Shown here piece after piece: positions 8,390-17,302 of a DNA stretch of 29,068 nt (within the stretch, counting starts at the first letter, position 1; the number at the start of each line of letters is the position of its first letter). Origin of the DNA: PVC group bacterium (GTDB lineage Bacteria > Verrucomicrobiota > Kiritimatiellia > SS1-B-03-39 > UBA6053); NCBI GenBank assembly GCA_003565035.1, contig PXDP01000272.1, positions 1 through 29,068 of the forward strand, written 5' to 3'. A model generated the notes under the pieces. The model had not been told where the DNA came from. It worked only from the letters and a program-made list of their open reading frames with translations, and did not search any database. Position numbers and translations under genes: made by a program.

Positions 8390-10438
8390 ATGCATTTCAC
8401 CCTCCCCTGTATTGGCAGTCAGTTGTTCATCAATAAAACCACCACCCCGGACGAAGCCCGCGACTGGGTTGAGTCCATGCACCGGGCCGGACTGAAACTG
8501 ATCCGTCTTTTTGTGATTTGGGATCATGTCGAGCCCTCGAAAGGAACCTGGGATTTTTCAACCTATGATGCGGTGTTCGACACTGCCGCCACTTGCGGCA
8601 TGGGGGTGGTACCCACGCTGATGTCGGTTTCCCCGCCCGGCTGGATGCTTAAAACCGGGGGTGCCCAGTCGGTGGCCAACCTGGAGGATGCCGCATTTCT
8701 CGAACAAAGTGGACACTACATTGAAACGGTTGTGAAACACTGGGCTCCGCATCCCGCGCTTCACTCCTGGATTCTCTGGAACGAAGCCTCGCGCATTCCG
8801 CCCGACACACCCGCCACTCGGAAAAAATTCCGTGAATACCTCACTTCCCGCTTTGCCGGGGACCTGGATGCCCTCAACCGGACACTGTTTCAAACTTACA
8901 CATCCTTCGATCAAATCGGAGCATCCCGCGGGGATGGCACCATGGACCTTGAATTCTCCGGCTTTGCGGAAAAGGTATATTGGCAGGAATTTGCCGTGGC
9001 CGATCTCACCGCCCATCTCCACCGGATCGCCCATCACGTGCGCACACACGATTCCACTCATCCGGTTCATGTGAACCCCCATGGCCTCTGCAGCTATGTC
9101 CAGCATGCCGGTCAGTCCGTCTGGCGGGAGGCCGCCTGTGTCGATTTTCTGGGCTGTTCCTCCCATCCCGTCTGGCATTCCTCCCGGTTCGGCCGTGAGC
9201 GGTGGACCCGCTCGCTGGGAATCTTTGCCGATATCATGCGCTCCGCCACCCCGGATCCCGACGGAATTTTCTGGGTCACCGAACTGCAGGGCGGCACCAC
9301 CCTGCACTCCGCGGATGTGGCCGACTGTCCAGCACCCGCCGAAATCGAACGCTGGTTGTGGGAGGGTATCGGCGCCGGGGCCAAGGCCTCTATTTTCTGG
9401 TGTTATAACTGGCGGGACGAAGGTTTTGAGGCCGGGGAATGGCACCTCACCCGGCTCGACGGATCCCCCTCCCCCCGCCTGCGCGCCGCCACCCGGGTCG
9501 CAAAAACGCTGGAACGCCATGCCGACTGGTTTACATCCGCCCGTCCCTATGCACCGCGCGTGTACATCCTCCGCTCCGACGCCGCCGAGCGGCTGGCCTG
9601 GGTCGAACGGCAGGACGATCCGGATCCGGCCGATCCCCGCAACCGCATGCGCCCGGCGGACAGTGCGGCCGGTGCCGCCCTGCTTCTTGCGGATCTGGGT
9701 CTGGAAACCGGCTATGTGGAGGAAGCCGGCCTGCCCGCATTTGTCGCGGACCGCGCCGGAGAGGAATTCGTCCTCCTCGCCCCGGGCCTCGAAGCACTGA
9801 GCGACGGAACCCTGGACCTTCTCAGCACGTTTGTGCAGCGCGGTGGTCACCTGATTGCCGACGGAGTCATCGGCTGGAAACATCCGACCGGACACCTGGC
9901 TCTCGAACGGCAACCGCTGTGGAAAACCCTTTTCGGGGTCCCTCTGGTGGATGTGGAGGCTTTTGCAGGAGCCCGCGAACTGTCCGCCGACCAGGCTCCG
10001 CCTGCGCCCTGGGGATACCGTGTGGTCACCGACAGCGAAACAGACACCCCCGGCCTTCTCACCCGGCACAGGCAAGGCCGCGGAAGCGCCGTCTGGGTCC
10101 AGACCTGGTTCTTTCACCGCTTTCTCCTCGATCCCGCTCCCAAAATCCGGGAATGGTTCATCAACCTACTCCCTCAAACGGCCCACGCCCCTATCCGACT
10201 GGCCCACTCCGGCCCCGGCACCCGTCTGCGCCTGCTCACGACAGAGGAAGGCTTTACCGCCGTCCTCATCGATGAAACCGGAAACGACACCCTGACGGTC
10301 ACCGTTTCCATCCCCTGTCAGATCACGCTTGAAAACGGTGCCACACATCGGATGGAACCCTCTGACACACTTGACATTCATCTCAATCACAGCGGTTTGG
10401 CACTTTTATCCATTGCCAGAAGTGTCTCAAACGACTAA
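8390..10438 (+). CDS. Beta-galactosidase, GH42 family
   Basis: A 682-residue glycoside hydrolase with the three-part GH42 layout. Residues 1-375 form the catalytic barrel (LKLIRLFVIWDHVEPSKGTW near the start), with the acid/base glutamate in WNEAS (E132) and the nucleophile in WVTELQGGT (E298). Residues about 395-600 form the trimerisation domain with ADLGLETGYV and FVQRGGHLIADGVIGW. A small beta domain ends the protein. GH42 enzymes release beta-linked galactose from oligosaccharides inside the cell, although some act on other sugars such as arabinosides. No signal peptide is visible. It forms a two-gene unit with the dehydrogenase 11 bases downstream. The exact substrate is not determined by the motifs. 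Confidence 0.88.
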   Translation: MHFTLPCIGSQLFINKTTTPDEARDWVESMHRAGLKLIRLFVIWDHVEPSKGTWDFSTYDAVFDTAATCGMGVVPTLMSVSPPGWMLKTGGAQSVANLEDAAFLEQSGHYIETVVKHWAPHPALHSWILWNEASRIPPDTPATRKKFREYLTSRFAGDLDALNRTLFQTYTSFDQIGASRGDGTMDLEFSGFAEKVYWQEFAVADLTAHLHRIAHHVRTHDSTHPVHVNPHGLCSYVQHAGQSVWREAACVDFLGCSSHPVWHSSRFGRERWTRSLGIFADIMRSATPDPDGIFWVTELQGGTTLHSADVADCPAPAEIERWLWEGIGAGAKASIFWCYNWRDEGFEAGEWHLTRLDGSPSPRLRAATRVAKTLERHADWFTSARPYAPRVYILRSDAAERLAWVERQDDPDPADPRNRMRPADSAAGAALLLADLGLETGYVEEAGLPAFVADRAGEEFVLLAPGLEALSDGTLDLLSTFVQRGGHLIADGVIGWKHPTGHLALERQPLWKTLFGVPLVDVEAFAGARELSADQAPPAPWGYRVVTDSETDTPGLLTRHRQGRGSAVWVQTWFFHRFLLDPAPKIREWFINLLPQTAHAPIRLAHSGPGTRLRLLTTEEGFTAVLIDETGNDTLTVTVSIPCQITLENGATHRMEPSDTLDIHLNHSGLALLSIARSVSND

Positions 10439-10449
10439 GGGACAGAAAT

Positions 10450-11460
10450 ATGAACCTAACCCGTCCCAAAGCCGCATTTTTCCTCAATCACCAGCGTCAT
10501 CTTCAGTATGTCTACCGCGAACCGCAACACGATGCGGTTCTCGAACGTTGCTCCATTCACCCCGTGATCATCAACCGGTCCAATTTTGAGGAACAGGTTG
10601 AGGGGCTTCAGGATATTGAGTATATTTTCTCCACCTGGTCCATGCCGGATTTATCCGAAGAAGACATTCGCAAGCTGCCAAATCTCAAAGCGGTTTTTTA
10701 TGCGGCCGGTTCTGTGCAGGGGTTTGCCAGGCCCTTTCTCAAGTGCGGGGTGAAGATTTTCAGTGCCTGGGCGGCCAACGCGATTCCGGTTGCTGAATTT
10801 ACCCTCGCCCAGATTCTGCTGAGCTGCAAAGGATATTTCCGGAACACCCGCAGTTGCAACACCTGGGAAGAGCGCACCGGCGGCCAGCTGCACTCCGGGC
10901 TGGGAATTTACAACAACTCGGTGGCCCTCATCGGATTCGGAATGATCGGCCGCAAGCTGGCGGATCTGCTCCGTCCGTTTCATATGGATGTGATGGTGGT
11001 CGATCCCTATGTGACCGACGAGGTTCTCGCCGGTCATGGCTGCCGCCGCGCCGGCCTTGAAGAGGCGTTCGAAACCGCATATATTATTTCGAATCATTTA
11101 CCGAATCTCCCCTCAACCAAAGGCATGCTGAATGGCGATCTCTTCGCCCGCATGCGCAGCGATGCAACCTTCATCAATACCGGCCGCGGCGCCCAGGTGG
11201 TGGAGGCGGATCTGATTCAGGTTCTGAGTGAACGCCCCGACCTCACCGCTTTGCTGGATGTGACCTATCCCGAACCGCCGGAAAAAGGCTCCGCGTTTTA
11301 CGAGTTGCCCAATGTGCAACTCAGTTCGCATATTGCCGGCTCGATCAACCAGGAAGTCGTGCGCATGGCGGATTACATGATTGAGGAATACGACCGGCTG
11401 CTTCAGGGTGAACCCACCCGTTTTGAAGTCACCGAAACCCTCCTGCAGACCATGGCCTAA
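10450..11460 (+). CDS. D-isomer-specific 2-hydroxyacid dehydrogenase family protein
   Basis: A 336-residue NAD(P)-dependent enzyme of the D-2-hydroxyacid dehydrogenase family. The Rossmann motif is VALIGFGMIGRK (158-169). The catalytic set is present: arginine in NTGRGAQ (R246), glutamate in YPEPPE (E275) and histidine in SSHIAGS (H294). The family interconverts 2-keto and D-2-hydroxy acids, such as glyoxylate/glycolate, hydroxypyruvate/glycerate or phosphoglycerate. The substrate cannot be named. GGGACAG lies about six bases before the ATG. It follows the GH42 gene by 11 bases, suggesting a sugar-derived acid as substrate (inference). Its stop codon interlocks with that of the converging ABC permease gene. 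Confidence 0.88.
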   Translation: MNLTRPKAAFFLNHQRHLQYVYREPQHDAVLERCSIHPVIINRSNFEEQVEGLQDIEYIFSTWSMPDLSEEDIRKLPNLKAVFYAAGSVQGFARPFLKCGVKIFSAWAANAIPVAEFTLAQILLSCKGYFRNTRSCNTWEERTGGQLHSGLGIYNNSVALIGFGMIGRKLADLLRPFHMDVMVVDPYVTDEVLAGHGCRRAGLEEAFETAYIISNHLPNLPSTKGMLNGDLFARMRSDATFINTGRGAQVVEADLIQVLSERPDLTALLDVTYPEPPEKGSAFYELPNVQLSSHIAGSINQEVVRMADYMIEEYDRLLQGEPTRFEVTETLLQTMA

Positions 11461-13151
11461 AAATCGCGCCGGACCAGGGTCCGGTGACCGATCCACAGGG
11501 GCAGTCCGCCCGCCAGAAACGACACGAGGATGATGTAGGCTGTGGTCATGGGCAATGCCATACCCGTAACCGCCGCCGGAAACCGTCCGACCGTCATGAG
11601 GTGGGCCACAATTCCGGGCACCAGCACCAGCAGGATCACGGTCAACAGGGTCAAAATCAGATTCAAGGTCCCGCCATATCCGCTTAAAATTTGCGTGGGG
11701 GTTTTGGCTTCAATGTCCATGAACACCGCGCCAAGACCGGTGGCCATGCCTGCCAGGGCAAGCGAAACACTGGGCATGAGCACCAGGGTCAGCCGCCGGC
11801 TGAACTCCGGGACGTTGAGCATGCTGTTGGATAAACTCGCCAGCGTCAGGCTGATTGCAATCAGGCTGGCACCGGCCAGAACAAATTTAATCATCATCAG
11901 CCGGGAAAGACTCTGCGGGGCCAGCCCGACCATCCACAACATCCGGCCCTCCTGACTCAACTGCGGATACACAAACCGCGAACTCAGCGAACTCATCACC
12001 GCCGAGAGACTGAACATGTTTAAAAACGAAATCAGGTTTGCCCAGGTCGGGTCCAACTGATCGTAGCCGAGCGACCCCAGATTAAAGAAATAGAGCCCCA
12101 GCAATCCAAAAAAGATTAAAAACTGGGTCCACTGCGAAGGATCCCGCAGAAAAATCAGCAAATCTTTAAACAAATAGGCCCGGACAGCTCCGCCGCCGGA
12201 CAGACTCCACTGGACCACCCGTGACAGCCGGGAGGCCCGGGTGGCCAAATCGCTGGCGGCGGTCAGATGACGCTGCATGCTGCCCGGATACAACCACCCC
12301 CCGACTCGGGCCACCGTCATGGAAAGCACACCGACTGAACTGACCAGCAGCACCAAGAACAGCAGTGCCCGCTGGGTGTCCCCTGCGGCCATGCCAAGAA
12401 CGCCCTGGGCCATCCACCAGTTCGGCAGCAGCGGATTGGAGGCCAGGCTCAGGCCCGGCACCATCCGCACCATCACCACAAATTCATCGCTCCGCTGTTC
12501 GCGGATCTGATCCAGATACGTCAGGGCGCCAAACACCATGCGCACCAGTGTCAGAAAAGCCATCGCCCACAGAAACCGGTTTCGCCATCGGCCGAGCAGA
12601 CGGCTCAACACCGACAGCACCCCCTGAAACAGAAGCATCACCAGGATGCCCAGACCTGAGAAAACCATCACAAACGGCAGCGAATAGGCCACCGCCCAGA
12701 ACAGCATGGTCCAGGACCACTGGCGGTAAATACCGAAGGCTCCGATGAACGGAACAATGATAAAAAAGAACGCCCAACTGCTCATCAACATGGTCTGCAG
12801 GGTTTTGAAATAGAACAGATCCCGCATGGGTACCGGCCAAGTCAGCAGCCGCCGGGTTTCAGCGGACTGATACAGATTTCCGTATCCAGAGACCGCCCCG
12901 GACAGCATCAACATTACCCCAAGCCCCATAAAAAACAGGGTAAACATTCGCGGAATCAGGTAAAACGCCACGCCACCCAGCCGGTACAGAAAATCGAATG
13001 CCTCATAAAACAGCCAGCTCAACCCGAAAAGCCAAGAGGTCATAAACGTGCCGATCACCAACACCTTCAATGACGGCTGCTCGTGGACATGCTGCACCGC
13101 ATGACGGAGTTCGTAGAGGTGGTTTCGAATCAGAAGCAGGGCCGGTCGCAT
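11457..13151 (-). CDS. ABC-2-type exporter permease, large multi-spanning membrane protein
   Basis: A 564-residue integral membrane protein with many hydrophobic helices across its length, for example around residues 35-55, 65-90, 115-165, 230-290, 325-350 and 420-545. A cytosolic-looking stretch near YQSAETRRLLTWPVPMRDLF precedes the third group. The pattern suits the permease of an ABC exporter made of two fused half-permeases. The ATPase gene lies 9 bases upstream, so they probably form one transporter. The cargo is unknown. The stop codon TAG overlaps the stop of the convergent dehydrogenase gene, leaving no spacer and no room for a separate terminator between them. Confidence 0.8.
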   Translation of the reverse strand: MRPALLLIRNHLYELRHAVQHVHEQPSLKVLVIGTFMTSWLFGLSWLFYEAFDFLYRLGGVAFYLIPRMFTLFFMGLGVMLMLSGAVSGYGNLYQSAETRRLLTWPVPMRDLFYFKTLQTMLMSSWAFFFIIVPFIGAFGIYRQWSWTMLFWAVAYSLPFVMVFSGLGILVMLLFQGVLSVLSRLLGRWRNRFLWAMAFLTLVRMVFGALTYLDQIREQRSDEFVVMVRMVPGLSLASNPLLPNWWMAQGVLGMAAGDTQRALLFLVLLVSSVGVLSMTVARVGGWLYPGSMQRHLTAASDLATRASRLSRVVQWSLSGGGAVRAYLFKDLLIFLRDPSQWTQFLIFFGLLGLYFFNLGSLGYDQLDPTWANLISFLNMFSLSAVMSSLSSRFVYPQLSQEGRMLWMVGLAPQSLSRLMMIKFVLAGASLIAISLTLASLSNSMLNVPEFSRRLTLVLMPSVSLALAGMATGLGAVFMDIEAKTPTQILSGYGGTLNLILTLLTVILLVLVPGIVAHLMTVGRFPAAVTGMALPMTTAYIILVSFLAGGLPLWIGHRTLVRRDF

Positions 13152-13160
13152 GGTGTCTCC

Positions 13161-13880
13161 TCAGTGCATGGTCAGCCGCAGGAACAAATCCTCCAGACGC
13201 TCCGTGCGCTCCGAAGCGGCGTGCAGTTCGGACAGCGTGCCGCAGGCGACGAGCCGGCCCTGATCGATGATACCAATCCGGTCGCCGATCTCTTCGGCGA
13301 TCGCGAGAATGTGAGTGGTCATCAGCACCGTCATCCCGCGGCGGGTGTGCTCGCGCAGCAAATCTTTGATCAGGCGGATGCTGTGGGGATCCAGACCGAT
13401 AAACGGCTCATCCACCAGCAGCACTTTGGGCTCGTGCATCAGGGTCGCCGCGTAAATCACCCGCTGGCGCATCCCGTGCGACAAATCCTTGGTCAGGGTG
13501 TGGGCCCGGTCCAGCAGCCCGAAAATTTCCAACTGCCGCGGGGCTTTTTCGCGGACCTCCTCTCTTGGCATGTGATACAAATCCCCGGTGAAATACAGGA
13601 ACTCCATCGCCGTCAACCGCTCGTAGAGAAACGGCATATCCGGAATGTACCCCAGTGCCTTCCGGGCCGCCACCGGATCCTTGAGGGCATCAATGCCCGC
13701 CAGGGTAATCGAGCCCTGATCCGGACGCACCAGCCCGGTCATCATTTTGATGCTGGTGGTTTTTCCGGCGCCGTTGGGACCCAGAAAGCAGAATAGCTCT
13801 CCCTCCGGCACCTCAAGGCACAAATCATTGACCGCCTGAACATTGCCATACCGTTTTTGGAGATGGTCGAGTTTAATCAT
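13161..13880 (-). CDS. ABC transporter, ATP-binding protein
   Basis: A 239-residue ATPase of the CcmA/drug-exporter type. It has Walker A GPNGAGKTT (34-42), the signature LSHGMRQR (133-140, with His in the second-glycine region where LSGG or LSKG is common), Walker B VLLVDEP (153-159), the D-loop GLDP and the switch histidine in MTTH. The length is normal for a single domain. It overlaps the upstream membrane-anchored protein gene by four bases (ATGA) and sits 9 bases before the permease gene, so the three are one operon. It should power the permease encoded at 11457-13151. The substrate is not known. Confidence 0.94.
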   Translation of the reverse strand: MIKLDHLQKRYGNVQAVNDLCLEVPEGELFCFLGPNGAGKTTSIKMMTGLVRPDQGSITLAGIDALKDPVAARKALGYIPDMPFLYERLTAMEFLYFTGDLYHMPREEVREKAPRQLEIFGLLDRAHTLTKDLSHGMRQRVIYAATLMHEPKVLLVDEPFIGLDPHSIRLIKDLLREHTRRGMTVLMTTHILAIAEEIGDRIGIIDQGRLVACGTLSELHAASERTERLEDLFLRLTMH

Positions 13881-14737
13881 AAGCTTTGCAGCGGGATCAA
13901 TCCCGGCTGTCCCAAGAGTTCAAGAAGATTCAACGCGTTTTCATCCGGAATCTTGATCGCCTCACTGACCTCGCCCACCTCCATCGTCAGCCCAAAGGGT
14001 GTCTCCTGCTTCAACACCAGTCCATGCTCGTTGATCCAGACATTCAGAGTCATCTCTCCCATAGTCATACTGATGCGCCGGGCCTCCTCCTCGCGTCCGT
14101 TCCGCAGCCGGATGACCTCCTGTCCCTCCCCCCGCAAAATCATTTCACGGGTTTCCCCGCTCAAACTCAGGGGATCCAGCGTGCGCATTCGCACCTGCTG
14201 CCCGGGCCGCAGATTCCGCATCGCCGTTTCGGCAAAAGGACTGTTCAGGACCACGTCCGGGGGAATTGTCAGCCGCCGCCGCATCTGTGCATTGCCGGCA
14301 CTGAGTTCCACATCAAACTGATCCCCCTCCGCGCGCTGCCCCTTTACATGCCCCTGCATCCGCTGAAAATGAAACTGCACCTCAAAATGGGAGAGTTGAT
14401 GCTGATGCTGGATATGCACCGAACTGGACACCCGCAGCGGGGCGATTCCGTCCGGCATCTCCACCATCAACTGAAACTGGGACTGCAGGACCAAATCCTC
14501 CCGGCCCTCCAACTCCTCCAGCTCGACCGTCGAATTCGCATACCCCACATGCACATCACCGGAAAAGATTTTCATCCAGCTGTCCCGGACCGCCGGCATG
14601 TCCCGTGTAAGCGTTCGGTATCCCTGCACCGTATCCTCAAACCAGTGGGGAAAGGCCTCGTAGCGGATCAGCCAGCCCACACTCCCGAGCCATGCAAGCA
14701 GGAGGAGCCATTTCAAAAAAGCGTAAAAACCGGTCAT
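13877..14737 (-). CDS. Unrecognised membrane-anchored protein of an ABC exporter operon
   Basis: A 286-residue protein not assigned to a named family. An N-terminal helix (about 8-24, FLKWLLLLAWLGSVGWLI) would anchor it, with the rest outside the cytosol. The body is rich in beta-type alternation: it starts with SWMKIFSGDVHVGYANSTVE and ends with NEHGLVLKQETPFGLTMEVG. That pairing resembles the lead-in domain of some secreted transglutaminase-like proteins, but no transglutaminase core follows. It heads the operon and overlaps the ATPase gene by four bases, so it probably works with the exporter as an accessory or substrate-binding part (inference). A -10-like TAGATT lies seven bases before the ATG and there is no ribosome binding site. 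Confidence 0.6.
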   Translation of the reverse strand: MTGFYAFLKWLLLLAWLGSVGWLIRYEAFPHWFEDTVQGYRTLTRDMPAVRDSWMKIFSGDVHVGYANSTVELEELEGREDLVLQSQFQLMVEMPDGIAPLRVSSSVHIQHQHQLSHFEVQFHFQRMQGHVKGQRAEGDQFDVELSAGNAQMRRRLTIPPDVVLNSPFAETAMRNLRPGQQVRMRTLDPLSLSGETREMILRGEGQEVIRLRNGREEEARRISMTMGEMTLNVWINEHGLVLKQETPFGLTMEVGEVSEAIKIPDENALNLLELLGQPGLIPLQSL

Positions 14738-14744
14738 AGTCTCG

Positions 14745-14774
14745 AATCTACCCCGACTTCATCCATTTGTACAA
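14745..14774 (-). promoter_or_regulatory. Putative promoter for the ABC exporter operon
   Basis: Read on the minus strand, TTGTAC (14774-14769) and TAGATT (14750-14745) are separated by 18 bases. The -10-like element ends seven bases before the ATG at 14737, predicting a leaderless or nearly leaderless message. The -35 match is weak (three of six), so this rests mainly on the -10 and its position. Confidence 0.3.
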
Positions 14775-14814
14775 CAGACATTTACCCTGTGAACGGTTGG
14801 ACGGGGGCGGAGGT

Positions 14815-17007
14815 TCAGCTTTCCAGACGCAACAGAACCGCTCCCAGCGGGGGCAGGGTGACGTTGACCGAATGCGGCCGCCCCATCCACGGAGTCGCTT
14901 CGCTCTGAACGCCGCCGCTGTTGCCCTGATTGCTGCCGCCGTAGAGTTCAGAATCGCTGTTGAGCAACTCCCGATAGTAGCCCGGCAGCGGAACGCCCAT
15001 GCGGTAATTCTCCCGGACCACCGGGGTAAAGTTCAGGCCCACCACCACAAGATCGCCGGGGGTTTTGCCTTTGCGCAGGTAACACAGAATACTCTGTTCA
15101 CTGTCGTGCAGATCAATCCATTCAAACCCCTCCCCGGAAAAATCCAGTTCGTGCAGCGCCGGAATTTGCTGATGCAGGTGGTTCAAATCCCGCACCAGAT
15201 TCCGAAGGGTGTGATGCGGCTCATACTGCGTCAGATGCCAATCCAGTTGCGCATTGCTGTTCCATTCGGCCCATTGACCAAACTCCGAGCCCATAAACAG
15301 AAGTTTTTTACCCGGATGCGTCCACATATAGGTGTACAACAAACGCAGGTTCGCGAATTTCTGCCACGCATCGCCGGGCATTTTATCCAGCAGACTCTTT
15401 TTGCCATGCACCACTTCATCGTGTGAAAACGGCAGAATAAAGTTCTCATTAAAGGCATAGATCAGCGAAAAAGTGATCTCGCCATGATGATATTTCCGGT
15501 GAATCGCCTCCTTCTGGATGTATTCCAGGGTGTCGTTCATCCAGCCCATGTTCCATTTCAGCCCGAAGCCGAGCCCGCCAAGGTAGACCGGACGGCTCAC
15601 CATTGGCCAGGCGGTGGACTCCTCGGCAAAGGTGAGGAATCCCGGATATTCCCGGTGCACAATTTCATTAAACTCTTTCAAAAACGAAACCGCGCCCAAA
15701 TTTTCCCGGCCGCCGAACTCGTTGGGCACCCATTCTCCGGCATTTCGGCTGTAGTCCAGATACAGCATACTTGCCACCGCATCCACGCGGATGCCGTCGA
15801 GGTGATACACATCCGCCCAGAACATCGCGGAACTCAGCAGGAAGGTGCGCACTTCATTGCGGTCGTAATTGAAAATCAGCGTCCCCCAGTCCATGTGCTC
15901 GCCTTTTCGGGGGTCGGAATGCTCGTACAAGTGCGATCCGTCAAAATAGCTGAGCCCGTGCGGGTCCTTGGGAAAATGGGCGGGAACCCAGTCCAGAATC
16001 ACCCCGATCCCCTCCTGATGGCACCGGTCCACAAAATATTTGAAGTCATCCGGGGTTCCGAAACGGGAGGTCACCGCATAATATCCGAGGGTCTGATACC
16101 CCCAGGACCCGTCAAAGGGATGTTCCGTAACCGGCATCAGCTCAATGTGCGTGAATCCCAGCTCTTTCACATACTGCAGCAAATCCTCCGCCAGTTCGCG
16201 GTAGGTCATGAACCGGTCGCCTTCATCGGCCACCCGTTTCCAGGAGCCCAGATGGCATTCATACACCGAAACCGGCCGGTTCAGAAAATCCGTCTGCTCC
16301 CGCCGGGACTTCATCCATGCCTCATCCTGCCATTCATAGGCATGAATATCCCACACCCGCGAAGCGGTCCGCGGGCGAAGTTCGCCGCTGAACGCATAGG
16401 GATCGGATTTGTGCGCCAGGAATCCGTCTTTGCCCCGGATTTCAAATTTATAGAGATCCCCCAACCCCAGTCCGGGAAGAAATACCGTCCAAATGCCGGA
16501 GGCGCCCAGATTCTGCATAGGATGAATACGTCCGTCCCAGCGGTTGAAATCTCCGATCACACTCACGCGGTCCGCATTTGGTGCCCACACCGTAAAGCGC
16601 ACCCCGGAGACTCCGTCGATCTCCATCACATGCGCGCCCATTTTGTCAAAGGTCCGGTAATGCGTCCCCTCACCGAACAAATACAAATCCGTGTCTGGAA
16701 TGGTCACCCGGTAGGCATAAGGGTCTTCCACCTCCCGCACGCCATGCTCCCGGTCATCGACTTCATACATGTACCGCGCCGGCTCCTCCGGCAGCACCAC
16801 CTCGTAGATCCCGTGCGGATGAACCTTCTCCATTGTATACTTCGTCCCGTTTACAAGGGCGGTGACGGATTTGGCATGCGGTTGAAAGGTCCGAATCCGG
16901 CATCCCCCCTCCACCGCCTGCGGCCCCAACACCCCGTAAGGATTGTAATGGTTTGCGTCCACCAGCCGCTGGACATCCTCTGTGTATTCAACTTTTTTCT
17001 TTGCCAT
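14815..17007 (-). CDS. glgB: 1,4-alpha-glucan branching enzyme
   Basis: A 730-residue GH13 branching enzyme that adds alpha-1,6 branches to glycogen. It has the long bacterial layout: an N1 domain (about 1-115, NHYNPYGVLGPQ), a CBM48 domain (about 125-230, VRFTVWAPNADRVSVIGDFN), the catalytic barrel (about 245-630) and a C-terminal beta domain. Catalytic residues are visible as the nucleophile in DGIRVDAV (D409), the acid in FAEESTAW (E462/E463) and the third acid in FSHDEVVHG (D530). The frame is open 23 codons upstream, but MAKKKVEYTEDVQRLV at 17007 suits the family, with AAGGAA about 12 bases before it. No other glycogen gene adjoins it; the lone binding domain at 21961 may be related. Confidence 0.96.
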   Translation of the reverse strand: MAKKKVEYTEDVQRLVDANHYNPYGVLGPQAVEGGCRIRTFQPHAKSVTALVNGTKYTMEKVHPHGIYEVVLPEEPARYMYEVDDREHGVREVEDPYAYRVTIPDTDLYLFGEGTHYRTFDKMGAHVMEIDGVSGVRFTVWAPNADRVSVIGDFNRWDGRIHPMQNLGASGIWTVFLPGLGLGDLYKFEIRGKDGFLAHKSDPYAFSGELRPRTASRVWDIHAYEWQDEAWMKSRREQTDFLNRPVSVYECHLGSWKRVADEGDRFMTYRELAEDLLQYVKELGFTHIELMPVTEHPFDGSWGYQTLGYYAVTSRFGTPDDFKYFVDRCHQEGIGVILDWVPAHFPKDPHGLSYFDGSHLYEHSDPRKGEHMDWGTLIFNYDRNEVRTFLLSSAMFWADVYHLDGIRVDAVASMLYLDYSRNAGEWVPNEFGGRENLGAVSFLKEFNEIVHREYPGFLTFAEESTAWPMVSRPVYLGGLGFGLKWNMGWMNDTLEYIQKEAIHRKYHHGEITFSLIYAFNENFILPFSHDEVVHGKKSLLDKMPGDAWQKFANLRLLYTYMWTHPGKKLLFMGSEFGQWAEWNSNAQLDWHLTQYEPHHTLRNLVRDLNHLHQQIPALHELDFSGEGFEWIDLHDSEQSILCYLRKGKTPGDLVVVGLNFTPVVRENYRMGVPLPGYYRELLNSDSELYGGSNQGNSGGVQSEATPWMGRPHSVNVTLPPLGAVLLRLES

Positions 17008-17199
17008 AATGGTTTTCAATTCCTTTCCGTGTTTGAAACCACGATGACAGACTCCCCGCCCGCCGTCAAATGTCATTTACCCCAAAAAAAATGGACGGAC
17101 CCCGCGTCTCCTTCGCAGAGCCCGCCCGGTGCAACAACACGAGGACAGGAGAAACATGAAGTAACAAGAACACAACCAAATGTTCTAATCACAAGAAAC

Positions 17200-17227
17200 A
17201 AAATACGTACAAATCGGATATCGTCAA
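17200..17227 (-). promoter_or_regulatory. Putative promoter for glgB, implying a long 5' leader
   Basis: On the minus strand TTGACG (17227-17222, five of six) and TATTTT (17205-17200, four of six) are separated by 16 bases. A transcript would start near 17193 and carry a leader of about 185 bases before the glgB ATG. The leader includes a run of eight T residues close to 17083-17090 and no obvious strong terminator hairpin. The rest of the 17008-17302 interval shows no gene. Confidence 0.35.
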
Positions 17228-17302
17228 GACGATTTATCGGCTTTTTTTATTCTCCCATTTCTTCATTGCCTTTCCCCGGAGACTTCGCCAAAACGCGGGC
17301 GC

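Noticed and set aside
8558..10117. Minus-strand open frame of 519 codons opposite the GH42 gene
   Set aside because: It is antisense to a gene with all GH42 catalytic motifs and has no domain of its own.
17221..17235. Short palindrome ATCGTCAAGACGAT followed by a T-rich stretch, considered as a terminator
   Set aside because: The stem is only five pairs, nine bases separate it from the T run, and no plus-strand gene ends upstream. It overlaps the better glgB promoter call.
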